DNA of 64,000 bases. Source: Frateuria hangzhouensis. GTDB taxonomy: Bacteria; Pseudomonadota; Gammaproteobacteria; Xanthomonadales; Rhodanobacteraceae. Shown here piece after piece: positions 11,652-19,700 of this stretch (within the stretch, counting starts at the first letter, position 1; each line of letters starts with the position of its first letter). The notes below the pieces were generated by a model that was not told where the DNA came from, did no database searches, and saw only the letters and a list, made by a program, of their open reading frames with translations. The DNA lies in NCBI RefSeq assembly GCF_026410505.1, contig NZ_JAPMIU010000003.1:62001-126000 (forward strand). The letters run 5' to 3'. A program made the position numbers and the translations under genes.

Positions 11652-12536
11652 TCAACGACGCCAGTACGGCGGCACGATCAGCCCGCGGCGCAGCGCCACG
11701 CTCAACAAGGCTGCCGATACCAGCAGGGACAACGTCAAAGCGACCACCGACGCTTCCGCGCCGAACACGCCGCCGCTCAGCCAGTCCGGGCCGCTGGGGG
11801 TGGATACCAGCCAGCCATCCGCCTTGGTGCCCGACACCGGGATGCCGTAGACCGTGCCCTGCACGAAGTTCCACGCGGCATGCAGGCCCATGCAGATCCA
11901 CAGCGAGCGGGTCACCAGATAGACCAGCCCGAACAGGATGCCGGCCTCGATGGCGATCGCCGTGCCCGCCCACAATGTCGCACCCGGGTTGTTCAGGTGC
12001 ACCGCGCCGAAGAACAGGGCCGACACCAGCAGCGCGATCCAGCTGCCCAGCCCTTCCTCGACCAGCCGGTAGAGCACGCCCCGGAACATGATTTCCTCGC
12101 CGATGCCGGCGCCCAGTCCGACCGTCAGCGCCGCGACGAACCAGTGCGCGCCGGGGTTGGAGCCGATGACGTGGTAACTGCCAAGCAGCCACAGGATCCC
12201 CACGACGGCACTGAACAACAGCGCGCCGGCGGCCAGGCCGAGCGCGCCATCGGGCGCCAGGCGGCGCAGGCTCAACTCGCGCACCGGGCGGCGCTCGATC
12301 AGCTTGACCAGCACCAGGTAGGCAAGCAGTGGCGCCACGGCACGAAAGCCCAGTCCCCGCAGGGCCTTGCCGATCGGACTTTCGTCCGGTCCATGGGGGA
12401 TGAGCGTCAACGCCGCGCTGAAGACGATCAGCAACAGCACGAAGAACACCAGCCGGGCCAGCGGCGAGAACACCAGCCAGCGCTTCCAGCGCGGGGCCTG
12501 GACAGGCGTGGTGAAGGCGAGTTGGTTGCCGTGCAT
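11652..12536 (-). CDS. CPBP-family intramembrane metalloprotease
   Basis: 294-residue multi-pass membrane protein of the CAAX-protease/bacteriocin-processing (CPBP, Abi) family. The three family motifs are present: EEIMFR (EExxxR), FGAVHL (FxxxH) and HAAWN (third metal or active-site motif). Several hydrophobic helices surround them. The ATG at 12536 follows AGGGGGAA, a good ribosome site, whereas the longer frame starts in unlikely sequence. Its substrate is unknown and no neighbour suggests one. Confidence 0.9.
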   Translation of the reverse strand: MHGNQLAFTTPVQAPRWKRWLVFSPLARLVFFVLLLIVFSAALTLIPHGPDESPIGKALRGLGFRAVAPLLAYLVLVKLIERRPVRELSLRRLAPDGALGLAAGALLFSAVVGILWLLGSYHVIGSNPGAHWFVAALTVGLGAGIGEEIMFRGVLYRLVEEGLGSWIALLVSALFFGAVHLNNPGATLWAGTAIAIEAGILFGLVYLVTRSLWICMGLHAAWNFVQGTVYGIPVSGTKADGWLVSTPSGPDWLSGGVFGAEASVVALTLSLLVSAALLSVALRRGLIVPPYWRR

Positions 12537-12621
12537 GCGATTCCCCCTGGTTGATGGGGACACGCTAGCAGCACACCGGGTGCAGGGCCCAGTGGACGAG
12601 GTCACCACCCACCATCAAACC

Positions 12622-12690
12622 TGTAGGAGCCCGCTTGCGGGCGATGCTCTCGGTCATGGATCAGAAGGCATCGCCCGCGAGCGGGCTTTT
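12622..12690. repeat. REP element, family A (GTAGGAGC type), inverted pair
   Basis: TGTAGGAGCCCGCTTGCGGG and GATGC on the left pair with GCATCGCCCGCGAGCGGGCT on the right, separated by about 20 bp. This is the typical paired REP (REPIN) form. It sits between two minus-strand genes, prfC and the CPBP protease, and its hairpin plus TTTT at 12687-12690 could also act on transcript ends. Confidence 0.85.
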
Positions 12691-12706
12691 ACGAAGGGCC
12701 GGACAG

Positions 12707-14308
12707 CTACACCGCGACCGAGGCGGCGTGCTCGCGCGTGGCCGAGAAGCGCACCTGCGGCCAGCGCTCCTGCGCCAGTTGCAGGTTGACCCGCGAGGGC
12801 GCCAGGTAGACCAGCTCGCCGGCCCCATCGATGCCCAGGTTCATCGCGTTCTTCTCGCGGAACTCCTCGAGCTTCTTCGCGTCGTCGCAGTGCACCCAGC
12901 GTGCCGTGACCACGCCGACCGGATCGAACGACGCTTCCACGCCGTATTCGTCCTTCAGCCGGTAGGCCACCACGTCGAACTGCAGCACGCCGACCGCACC
13001 CAGCACCAGGTCGTTGCTCATCAGCGGGCGGAAGAACTGCGTGGCGCCTTCCTCGGACAGCTGCGCCAGGCCCTTCTGCAAGGCTTTCATCTTCAGCGGG
13101 TCGCGCAGGCGCGCGCGGCGGAACAGCTCCGGCGCGAAGTTGGGGATGCCGGTGAAGCTGACCGGCTCGCCCTCGCTGAAGGTGTCGCCGATCGAGATGG
13201 TGCCGTGGTTGTGCAGGCCGATCACGTCGCCCGGGTAGGCGCTCTCGACGATCTCGCGGTCGCTCGCCATGAAGGTCAGCGCGTTGGCGATGCGGACCTC
13301 CTTGCCGGTGCGCGTCTGGATCATTTTCATGCCGGCGCTGTAGGTGCCCGAGCACACGCGCATGAAGGCCACGCGGTCGCGGTGCGCCGGGTCCATGTTG
13401 GCCTGGATCTTGAACACGAAGCCGGTGAGCTTTTCCTCCTCCGGCTGCACCTCCCGACCCAGCGTGCCGCGTGGGCGCGGGCCGGGCGCGTGCTCGACGA
13501 AGAAGTCCAGCAGCAACTGCACGCCGAAGTTGTTCACCGCCGAGCCGAAGAACACCGGGGTCAGCTTGCCCGCCTGGTATTGCTCCAGGTCGAACGGGTT
13601 GGAGGCGCCCTGCACCAGCTCCAGCTCGTCGCGCAGCTCGGCCAGGGCGTCGGCACCGATCGCCGCCTCCAGGCCGGGCGCATCCAGGGCCTTGAAGATG
13701 GTCGAGTCCTGTCGCGTGAAGTTCTTGCCCGGCTCGAAGATATGCACCTCGTCCAGCGCCAGGTGGTAGACGCCCTTCAGGCGCTTGCCCATGCCGATCG
13801 GCCAGGTCACCGGGGTGCAGGCGATGCCCAGCACCGATTCGACCTCGTCGAGCAGTTCGATCGGCGAGCGGCCCTCGCGGTCGAGCTTGTTGATGAAGGT
13901 CATGATCGGCGTGTCGCGCAGGCGGCAGACCTCCATCAGCTTGATCGTGCGCTCCTCCACGCCCTTGGCGCAGTCGATCACCATCAGCGCCGAGTCGACC
14001 GCGGTGAGCACGCGGTAGGTATCTTCGGAGAAGTCCGCGTGGCCCGGCGTATCGAGCAGGTTGACGATCTTGCCCTCGTAGGGGAACTGCATCACCGAGG
14101 AGGTCACCGAGATGCCGCGCTCCTTTTCCAGCGCCATCCAGTCGGAGGTCGCGTGGCGCGCCGCCTTGCGGCCCTTGACCGAACCGGCCATCTGGATCGC
14201 GCCGCCGAACAGCAGCAGCTTTTCGGTCAGCGTGGTCTTGCCCGCGTCGGGATGGCTGACGATGGCGAAGGTGCGGCGGCGGCGGGTTTCGGACAGGTGC
14301 GTGGACAT
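12707..14308 (-). CDS. prfC: Peptide chain release factor 3
   Basis: 533-residue translational GTPase that recycles RF1 and RF2 after peptide release. G1 is SHPDAGKTT (18-26), G3 DTPGHADF, G4 NKLD; the family-specific [14 protein letters not shown] stretch is present. The C-terminal part has the RF3 motifs ([18 protein letters not shown]). Length is normal for the family. The ATG at 14308 is chosen because it begins the conserved N-terminus [19 protein letters not shown]. Stand-alone housekeeping gene. Confidence 0.97.
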   Translation of the reverse strand: MSTHLSETRRRRTFAIVSHPDAGKTTLTEKLLLFGGAIQMAGSVKGRKAARHATSDWMALEKERGISVTSSVMQFPYEGKIVNLLDTPGHADFSEDTYRVLTAVDSALMVIDCAKGVEERTIKLMEVCRLRDTPIMTFINKLDREGRSPIELLDEVESVLGIACTPVTWPIGMGKRLKGVYHLALDEVHIFEPGKNFTRQDSTIFKALDAPGLEAAIGADALAELRDELELVQGASNPFDLEQYQAGKLTPVFFGSAVNNFGVQLLLDFFVEHAPGPRPRGTLGREVQPEEEKLTGFVFKIQANMDPAHRDRVAFMRVCSGTYSAGMKMIQTRTGKEVRIANALTFMASDREIVESAYPGDVIGLHNHGTISIGDTFSEGEPVSFTGIPNFAPELFRRARLRDPLKMKALQKGLAQLSEEGATQFFRPLMSNDLVLGAVGVLQFDVVAYRLKDEYGVEASFDPVGVVTARWVHCDDAKKLEEFREKNAMNLGIDGAGELVYLAPSRVNLQLAQERWPQVRFSATREHAASVAV

Positions 14309-14384
14309 GTGGCGGGGCGGCTTGGAATTGCGAACCGCCAATGATACCGCGCCTTTGGCCATCCCTCGCCGGCGGCGGGAAGGC

Positions 14385-15038
14385 TCAAGCGCAGAGCAGA
14401 TCCTCGTAGAACGCGCCGAACGGCTCGGTAGGGTGGGCGATCTGGATTTCCAGCACCCACAGGCCGGGCGAGGGCGCATCCGCCAGCGTGCCCAGGTCGC
14501 CGCCCTTGTGCATGGAGTGCGGATAGTCGCTCAACCGGTGGCCCTTGATCGCATGGTTGAAGCGCCAGCCCATCGCCTGCGCCCGTCCGGCGGCGAAATC
14601 GTATAGCGCCCGGCCGCTCAGGCCCTCGTGGCGCCAGGCTTGCGCCACCTCGTCGAACAACTGGCGCGCCGCCTCGGCGCAGGCCTGCAGCTGCGGCGCG
14701 TCGCCGGTGGCGAACGTGTCGCCCACGTCGCCCTCGTGCCCGTCGAACACCAGGCCCAGGTCGATGAAGCAGATGTCGTGCTGGCCCAGCCGCACGCCGG
14801 GGATGGAGCGCTGGCGGTAGGTCCTGGTGGTGTTGGCGCCGATGCGGATGATCGGCGGGTGCCACAGCCGTTCCACGCCGTGGCGCTTGAACGTTTCGGT
14901 GGCGATGACCCGGGCATCGTCCTCGCCGATGCCCGGCTGCATCTGGCCGCGGATGTCCTGCAGCACTGCCCAACAGCGCTCGCGGGCGCGCTGCATCAAC
15001 GCCGCATCGAAGCGGTGGCCGACCGCTTCCCGATTCAT
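14385..15038 (-). CDS. M24-family metallopeptidase (creatinase/aminopeptidase P fold)
   Basis: 217-residue single-domain protein with the pita-bread fold of methionine or Xaa-Pro aminopeptidases. Candidate metal ligands are visible: Asp in [19 protein letters not shown] (two), His in [18 protein letters not shown], Glu in [12 protein letters not shown] and Glu in FYEDLL. It lacks the N-terminal domain of full aminopeptidase P. Its ATG overlaps the stop of the upstream dioxygenase (ATGA), so the two are translationally coupled. True peptidase activity is plausible but some M24 members act on small molecules. Confidence 0.87.
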   Translation of the reverse strand: MNREAVGHRFDAALMQRARERCWAVLQDIRGQMQPGIGEDDARVIATETFKRHGVERLWHPPIIRIGANTTRTYRQRSIPGVRLGQHDICFIDLGLVFDGHEGDVGDTFATGDAPQLQACAEAARQLFDEVAQAWRHEGLSGRALYDFAAGRAQAMGWRFNHAIKGHRLSDYPHSMHKGGDLGTLADAPSPGLWVLEIQIAHPTEPFGAFYEDLLCA

Positions 15039-15760
15039 GCCGGCGCCCGCGCACGCGCGGCATCGCGGAAGGTCACCACCAGCACGTCGCGGTGGGCGGG
15101 CTGCGCGGGGTCGAACGGTGTGACCGCGGTGACGCCATGGAATACCCGCGCATCGTCCACCAGCGCGGCGTCGAACGGTCGGGTGAGGGTGAATTCGCCG
15201 AGCAAGCGACCGTCGGCCGCGTGGATGGTGGTGGTGCCGCTTTCGATGTTGGTGCGGTCGACCAGCAGCACCAGCACGAAGTCCACGCCGTCGCGGTGAA
15301 CACCCTCGGGCGTGGGTTCGCCGGCCTCGTCGGCGCGCGCCTCGATGCGGAACTGGTGCACTTCCACGTGCCAGCAGGCCACCGCCGGCGCGAGCGCGCC
15401 GAAGAAGCCGTGGCAGAAGTGCAGGACGCGGCGCAGGCTCGGTCCGTCGGCCGCCAAGGGCTCGAACCAGCGCTCGATGTCGCCCTGCAGGTTGTTGTAG
15501 GTCTTGCTCTGGTAGTGCGGCTGGTGCGGTTCGCGCTCGATACCCTGCGGTCCGGCCGAGAACACCGCGTGGCGCCGCCGCCGGTGGCGACCGATCGAGG
15601 CGAGATGGGCATCCGGGGCCAGTTCGTTCCAGCTGGCGGTGAAGCCCTGCCAATCGGGCAGGGAGGACGCATCGAGCAGCGCGAGCATGGTGTCCGCGGC
15701 GGCAAACGCGAAACCGTCCTGGCGAAGCTGGTCGTGCAGCGCGGGAAGTGCGGCAGTCAT
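15035..15760 (-). CDS. 2-oxoglutarate/Fe(II)-dependent dioxygenase, isoleucine-dioxygenase-like family
   Basis: 241 residues resembling the 2OG-Fe dioxygenase family that includes bacterial free-amino-acid hydroxylases. The iron facial triad can be read as H and D in GVHRDGVDF and the distal H in RVFHGVTAV; an Arg near the end (HRDVLVV...FR) could bind 2-oxoglutarate. No signal peptide, so cytosolic. The last four bases overlap the M24 peptidase start. The two likely serve one short pathway, such as oxidation of an amino acid or peptide; the substrate is not known. Confidence 0.82.
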   Translation of the reverse strand: MTAALPALHDQLRQDGFAFAAADTMLALLDASSLPDWQGFTASWNELAPDAHLASIGRHRRRRHAVFSAGPQGIEREPHQPHYQSKTYNNLQGDIERWFEPLAADGPSLRRVLHFCHGFFGALAPAVACWHVEVHQFRIEARADEAGEPTPEGVHRDGVDFVLVLLVDRTNIESGTTTIHAADGRLLGEFTLTRPFDAALVDDARVFHGVTAVTPFDPAQPAHRDVLVVTFRDAARARAPA

Positions 15761-15809
15761 GGAAAGGCTGGGTGGACAGGGGATATCAGCATACGCCGCG
15801 GCCCGCCAC

Positions 15810-15968
15810 TTGAGCCCTCTCCCCTCCGGAGAGGGTTGGGTGAGGTGGCAAGGCTTGCGGGTAGCCCCATTCGTGCGGCGTGCGTCCGCTCGGGTTCTTT
15901 GCCCGATGGCAACGGCCACGCAAAAGCGGCCCTCACCCCAGCCCTCTCCCCGCAGGGAGAGGGGGCAG
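15810..15968. repeat. Family-B dispersed repeat, two inverted copies
   Basis: Left copy CCCTCTCCCCTCCGGAGAGG followed by GTTGGGTGAGG (about 15814-15845). Right copy CCCTCACCCCAGCCCTCTCC followed by CCGCAGGGAGAGGG (about 15932-15964). The copies face each other across about 85 bp. It lies between the divergent dioxygenase gene and the methionine operon promoter. Confidence 0.75.
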
Positions 15969-16002
15969 GTCGCGCCATAGCTAAGAGTGAAGAAAGACAT
16001 CC

Positions 16003-16018
16003 AGACGTCTATACGTCT
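16003..16018. promoter_or_regulatory. Two adjacent met-box-like octamers
   Basis: AGACGTCT (16003-16010) is an exact copy of the enterobacterial MetJ met-box consensus, and ATACGTCT (16011-16018) follows directly with one mismatch. MetJ binds such tandem boxes. The same bases also read as the inverted repeat AGACGT-CTAT-ACGTCT, so a different dimeric regulator is possible. They end one base before the -35 of the metX promoter. Whether this organism has MetJ cannot be seen here. Confidence 0.6.
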
Positions 16019-16019
16019 A

Positions 16020-16048
16020 TTGACACGGAGGCTGCAGGCAACCAGAAT
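16020..16048 (+). promoter_or_regulatory. Sigma70 promoter of metX-metB-hom
   Basis: TTGACA (16020-16025, perfect), 17-bp spacer, CAGAAT (16043-16048, four of six). Predicted start is about 16055, two bases before the riboswitch P1 helix, which strongly supports both predictions. Confidence 0.75.
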
Positions 16049-16056
16049 CCACGCCA

Positions 16057-16169
16057 CTCATCGAGACCGGCGGAGGGATAGGCCCTTTGATGCCGGGGCA
16101 ACCTGCGGGAAGCGTTCCCGCGACGGTGCCAATTCCTGCGGGGCGCGCCTGTCGCCACCGAGAGATGGG
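16057..16169 (+). ncRNA. SAM-I riboswitch (S box)
   Basis: Conserved core in order: CTCATC (P1 5' strand, 16057-16062), GGCGGAGGGATAGGCCC, GATGCCGGGGCAACC, P3 hairpin TGCGGGA/TTCCCGCG, GGTGCCAATTCC, a short P4, and GAGAGATGGG, whose GATGGG (16164-16169) closes P1. It binds S-adenosylmethionine and lowers expression of the methionine genes below it. Gene context (metX directly downstream) is as expected for this class. Confidence 0.93.
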
Positions 16170-16211
16170 CGTGATTCGTCGCCGACGGCACCGTCGGCGA
16201 GGGGTGGCGAC
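16151..16211 (+). promoter_or_regulatory. Probable riboswitch expression platform
   Basis: GTCGCCACC (16151-16159, inside the aptamer's P4 side) is a perfect complement of GGTGGCGAC (16203-16211). Between them TCGCCGACGG/CCGTCGGCGA (16179-16200) is a perfect 10-bp hairpin. No U tract follows, so control of translation or of Rho access is more likely than a classical terminator. The metX Shine-Dalgarno GGAGAA is at 16239-16244. Confidence 0.5.
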
Positions 16212-16248
16212 CTTTCCGGTTCCCGCGGGCGATGCCACGGAGAACCAC

Positions 16249-17262
16249 ATGACCGCCCAGCTGCTGCCCCTGCCTGCCCCGTCCTTCGGACCGCCGCCCC
16301 CGGTGGATGCGCGCATGGGCGGCCTCACCGCGCAGCGCAGCACGCGGCGTCTGACGCTTTCGCCCAAGTACGGACAGGGCGTCCGCACGGTGGATGTGCG
16401 TTATCTCTGGTGCGGGGCCGCCGAGGCGCCCACGGTGATCGTGCAGGGCGGCATTTCCGCCGGCCGCGACGTGACCGCGTCCGGCGCCGGTGCCGGCTGG
16501 TGGCAGGCACTGGTCGACGCCGGCGCGGCGATCGACCTGGACCGCTGCCGCGTGCTCTCGATCGACTGGCTGGGCCCGGACGAGCTGGGCGTGCAGGCGA
16601 TCTCCAGCGAGGACCAGGCCGACGCTTTGGCGGCGCTGCTCGACGCACTGGGCATCCGCCACGCGCACGCTTTCGTCGGCGCCTCGTACGGTGCGATGGT
16701 CGCGCTGGCTTTTGCCGCGCGGCATCCGCGCTCGCTGGGCCGCCTGGTATTGCTCGCCGGCGCGCATCGCCCGCATCCGCTGGCTTCGGCCCAGCGCAGC
16801 GTGCAGCGCGGCATCGTGCGGCTGGGTCTTGCCCAGGGAACGGGCGGCGAGGCGCTGGGCCTGGCGCGCCAGCTCGCCGTGACCACCTATCGCGGTCGCG
16901 AGGAATTCGCCCGCCGGTTCGCCGGGGCGCCGGAGTTCCGTGATGGGCGTTTCCGCCTGCCGGTGGAGGACTACCTGGAGCACCAGGGACGGCGCTTCGT
17001 CGAACGCTTCGATCCCGAGCGGTTCCTGGCCCTGTCCGAATCGATCGACCTGCACGACGTTCGCCCCGAATCCATTCCCACCCCGGCCACGCTGATCGGC
17101 TTCGCCTCCGACCTGCTGGTGCCGCTGGCGGACCTGTGCGAGCTGCAGCGGCGCCTGCATGGTCCCACCACCCTGGAAGTCCTCGAGTCGCCTTACGGCC
17201 ACGACGGCTTTCTCAAGGAAACCCACCAGCTCGCGCCGCTGCTGCGCGCCGCGCTGGCCTGA
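16249..17262 (+). CDS. metX: MetX-family homoserine O-acyltransferase (acetyl or succinyl)
   Basis: 337-residue alpha/beta-hydrolase-fold enzyme that acylates L-homoserine, the first committed step of methionine synthesis. VQGGIS is the oxyanion region, GASYGAM carries nucleophile S146, GFASDLLVPL gives the Asp and SPYGHDGFL the His. GGAGAA lies 5 bp before the ATG at 16249; the longer frame would overlap the riboswitch. First gene of the operon, 18 bp before metB. Some MetX-like proteins use succinyl-CoA rather than acetyl-CoA; the sequence alone does not settle which. Confidence 0.92.
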   Translation: MTAQLLPLPAPSFGPPPPVDARMGGLTAQRSTRRLTLSPKYGQGVRTVDVRYLWCGAAEAPTVIVQGGISAGRDVTASGAGAGWWQALVDAGAAIDLDRCRVLSIDWLGPDELGVQAISSEDQADALAALLDALGIRHAHAFVGASYGAMVALAFAARHPRSLGRLVLLAGAHRPHPLASAQRSVQRGIVRLGLAQGTGGEALGLARQLAVTTYRGREEFARRFAGAPEFRDGRFRLPVEDYLEHQGRRFVERFDPERFLALSESIDLHDVRPESIPTPATLIGFASDLLVPLADLCELQRRLHGPTTLEVLESPYGHDGFLKETHQLAPLLRAALA

Positions 17263-17280
17263 ACCCACGGAGCAACGCCC

Positions 17281-18468
17281 ATGAGCGAATCGGCCCCCTG
17301 TACCCGCGCCGTGCGCGCCGGCATCGAATCGGACAGCCAGCATGGCGCCGTGGTGCCGCCGCTGCACCTGTCCACCAACTACAGCTTCGAGGGTCTCGGC
17401 GGCAAGCGGCCGTACGACTACTCGCGCAGCGGCAATCCGACCCGCGACCTGCTCGGCAACGCGCTGGCCGAACTGGAACGGGGCGCTGGCGCCGTAGTGA
17501 CCTCCAGCGGCATGGCGGCGGTGGCGGTGGCGCTGGAGCTGGTGCCTGCCGGCGGCCTGGTGCTGGCCGCGCACGATTGCTACGGCGGCACGTGGCGATT
17601 GCTCGACGCCTGGGCCAGGAAGGGCCGCTTCGAGGTGGCCTTCATCGACCTCACCGACCCCGCGGCGGTGGCCGCCGGCCTGGCCCGCAAGCCGGCGCTG
17701 GTGTGGGTGGAAACCCCCTCCAACCCGCTGCTGCGGATCACCGACATCCGCCACGTGGCGCAGGCCGCGCACGCGGCCGGCGCATTGCTGGCGGTGGACA
17801 ACACGTTCCTCTCGCCGGCGCTGCAACAGCCGCTGGCGCTGGGCGCCGACGTGGTCGTGCACTCGACCACCAAGTACATCAACGGTCACAGCGACGTGGT
17901 CGGCGGCGCCGTGGTGGCGCGCGATGCAGCCGTGGCCGAGCAGCTGAAATGGTGGGGCAACTGCTTGGGCCTGACCGGCGCGCCGTTCGACAGCTTCCTG
18001 ACCCTGCGCGGCCTGCGCACGCTCTCGGTGCGCCTGCGCCAGCATCAGGAAAACGCCCTGCGCCTGGCCGAGCGCCTGGCGCTGCACGCGGCCGTGCGGC
18101 AGGTCTACTACCCGGGCCTGCCGGGCCACGCCGGCCATGCGCTGGCGGCACGCCAGCAACAGGGCTTCGGCGCCATGCTGAGTTTCGAACTGGACGGAGG
18201 CCAGGCCAACGTGGCCGCCTTCGTCGACGGACTCAGCTACTTCTCGCTGGCCGAATCACTGGGCGGAGTGGAAAGCCTGATCGCCCATCCGGCCTCGATG
18301 ACGCATGCCGCGATGGCGCCGGAGGCGCGCCGTACCGCCGGCATCGCCGACACGCTGCTGCGCGTTTCGGTGGGCATCGAGGATGGCGACGACCTGTTGC
18401 TCGACCTGTCGCGGGCGCTCGACCGCGCGGCGGCCGTCCCGCCGTCCAGACGCCGGGTGAGCGCATGA
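17281..18468 (+). CDS. metB: Cystathionine gamma-synthase / O-acylhomoserine sulfur-transfer enzyme
   Basis: 395-residue PLP enzyme of the Cys/Met metabolism family. It joins acylated homoserine to cysteine (cystathionine) or sulfide. Key features: YDYSRSGNPTRD (cofactor phosphate and dimer contacts), SSGMAAV, VETPSNP, DNTFLSP, and the PLP lysine K198 in HSTTKYINGHSD. GGAGCAA precedes the ATG. The stop overlaps the hom start (ATGA). Cystathionine gamma-synthase is the best call, but a direct sulfhydrylase role cannot be excluded. Confidence 0.93.
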   Translation: MSESAPCTRAVRAGIESDSQHGAVVPPLHLSTNYSFEGLGGKRPYDYSRSGNPTRDLLGNALAELERGAGAVVTSSGMAAVAVALELVPAGGLVLAAHDCYGGTWRLLDAWARKGRFEVAFIDLTDPAAVAAGLARKPALVWVETPSNPLLRITDIRHVAQAAHAAGALLAVDNTFLSPALQQPLALGADVVVHSTTKYINGHSDVVGGAVVARDAAVAEQLKWWGNCLGLTGAPFDSFLTLRGLRTLSVRLRQHQENALRLAERLALHAAVRQVYYPGLPGHAGHALAARQQQGFGAMLSFELDGGQANVAAFVDGLSYFSLAESLGGVESLIAHPASMTHAAMAPEARRTAGIADTLLRVSVGIEDGDDLLLDLSRALDRAAAVPPSRRRVSA

Positions 18469-19535
18469 GTGCGGTGTTGGCCGATGGCTGCCCGCATCCG
18501 GCACCCCGCGTCGCCATGGTGCTGCTGGGCACCGGCGTGGTCGGCGGCGCGCTGCTCAAGCTGCTCGACACGCCCGCCGCCGCGCCGATCAGGCTGGTCG
18601 GCGCGGCCAACTCGCGCCGCCAGCAGACCGACCCGGCCCGCCTGGCCCGGCGCAACCTGCGCGAGCAGTTGCGCAGCGGGGGCGAGCAACGCGATGACAC
18701 GGCGCTGTTCGCCACGCTGGACGCCAGCGGCGCGCCGTGCAGGGTCATCATCGATGCCACGGCCAGCAACGCATTGGCCGCGCGCCATGCCGACTGGCTG
18801 GCGCAGGGGCATCACGTGGTCACCGCCAACAAGGCGCTGGCTGGCGGCGCGCTGGCCGGCTGGCGCTCGTTGCAGGCGGCGCTGGCCAGCGGCGGGCGCT
18901 ATGGCGACGCGGCCACCGTCGGCGCCGGCCTGCCGGTGCTGTCGACCCTGCGCCGCCTGCGCGGCGCAGGCGACCGTCTGCTCACGCTCGAGGGCGTGTT
19001 CTCCGGCTCGCTGTCCTATCTGTTCAACCACTACGACGGCAGCCGTCCGTTCTCCGCGCTGCTCGCCGAGGCGCGCGCGCTGGGCTACACCGAACCCGAT
19101 CCGCGCTCGGACCTGTCCGGCGAGGATGTCGCACGCAAACTGCTGATCCTCGCCCGCCATGCCGGCTTCGCGCTGGGCAGCGACGAGGTGGAAGTGGAAA
19201 GCCTGGTGCCGCCCGCGCTACAGGACGTGGATGCCGCCAGCTTCCTCGGCCGGCTGCAGGAGCTGGACGCCCCGCTCGCCGAACGCCATGCGCGGGCGCG
19301 TGCGTGCGGCAACGTATTGCGCTTCCTCGCCCGCCTCGACCAGCGCGGCCGCGCCCGCGTCGGGCTGGTCGAAGTGTCGCCCACGCACCCGGCCGCGCGC
19401 CTGTACGGCACCGACAACCAGTTCGCCCTCACCACCACCCGCTACAACACCCAGCCGCTGGTAATCCAGGGGCCGGGGGCGGGGCCGGAAGTGACCGCGC
19501 AGGCATTGTTGGGGGATGTGCTGGAGCTGGTGTGA
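18465..19535 (+). CDS. hom: Homoserine dehydrogenase, monofunctional short form
   Basis: 356-residue NAD(P)-dependent oxidoreductase making homoserine from aspartate semialdehyde. The nucleotide-binding loop is LLGTGVVGGALL near 18-29. The catalytic domain has VVTANKALAGG, GVFSGSLSYLFN and GYTEPDPRSDLSGEDVARKLLILAR. There is no ACT domain, so no threonine control by that route, and no fused aspartokinase. Translationally coupled to metB, it supplies homoserine to MetX in the same SAM-controlled unit. Confidence 0.95.
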   Translation: MSAVLADGCPHPAPRVAMVLLGTGVVGGALLKLLDTPAAAPIRLVGAANSRRQQTDPARLARRNLREQLRSGGEQRDDTALFATLDASGAPCRVIIDATASNALAARHADWLAQGHHVVTANKALAGGALAGWRSLQAALASGGRYGDAATVGAGLPVLSTLRRLRGAGDRLLTLEGVFSGSLSYLFNHYDGSRPFSALLAEARALGYTEPDPRSDLSGEDVARKLLILARHAGFALGSDEVEVESLVPPALQDVDAASFLGRLQELDAPLAERHARARACGNVLRFLARLDQRGRARVGLVEVSPTHPAARLYGTDNQFALTTTRYNTQPLVIQGPGAGPEVTAQALLGDVLELV

Positions 19536-19657
19536 AGTGGCAGCAGCCGTTGCGTCCAAGAGCGACCTCTTGGGGCGAATCCGTCAACAAGCCACGCGTT
19601 TGTGAGTTCCTACAGGGTCGTGGCTCGTTTCCCGATAAGGCGTAATGAACCAAAAAA

Positions 19658-19683
19658 AGCGCGGCCCGAGGGCCGCGCTCTTT
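19658..19683. terminator. Bidirectional Rho-independent terminator
   Basis: AGCGCGGCCC (19658-19667) pairs with GGGCCGCGCT (19670-19679). A run of A (19652-19658) on the left gives a strong T tract on the minus strand for the APC permease. CTTT on the right gives weaker termination for hom. Confidence 0.85.
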
Positions 19684-19700
19684 CATCCGGCCTGTCCGGG

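Noticed and set aside
12622-12690. REP hairpins taken as simple terminators
   Set aside because: They occur inside operons and in both orientations, share a common head sequence, and mostly lack T tracts. They are better described as dispersed repeats, though some may influence 3' ends.
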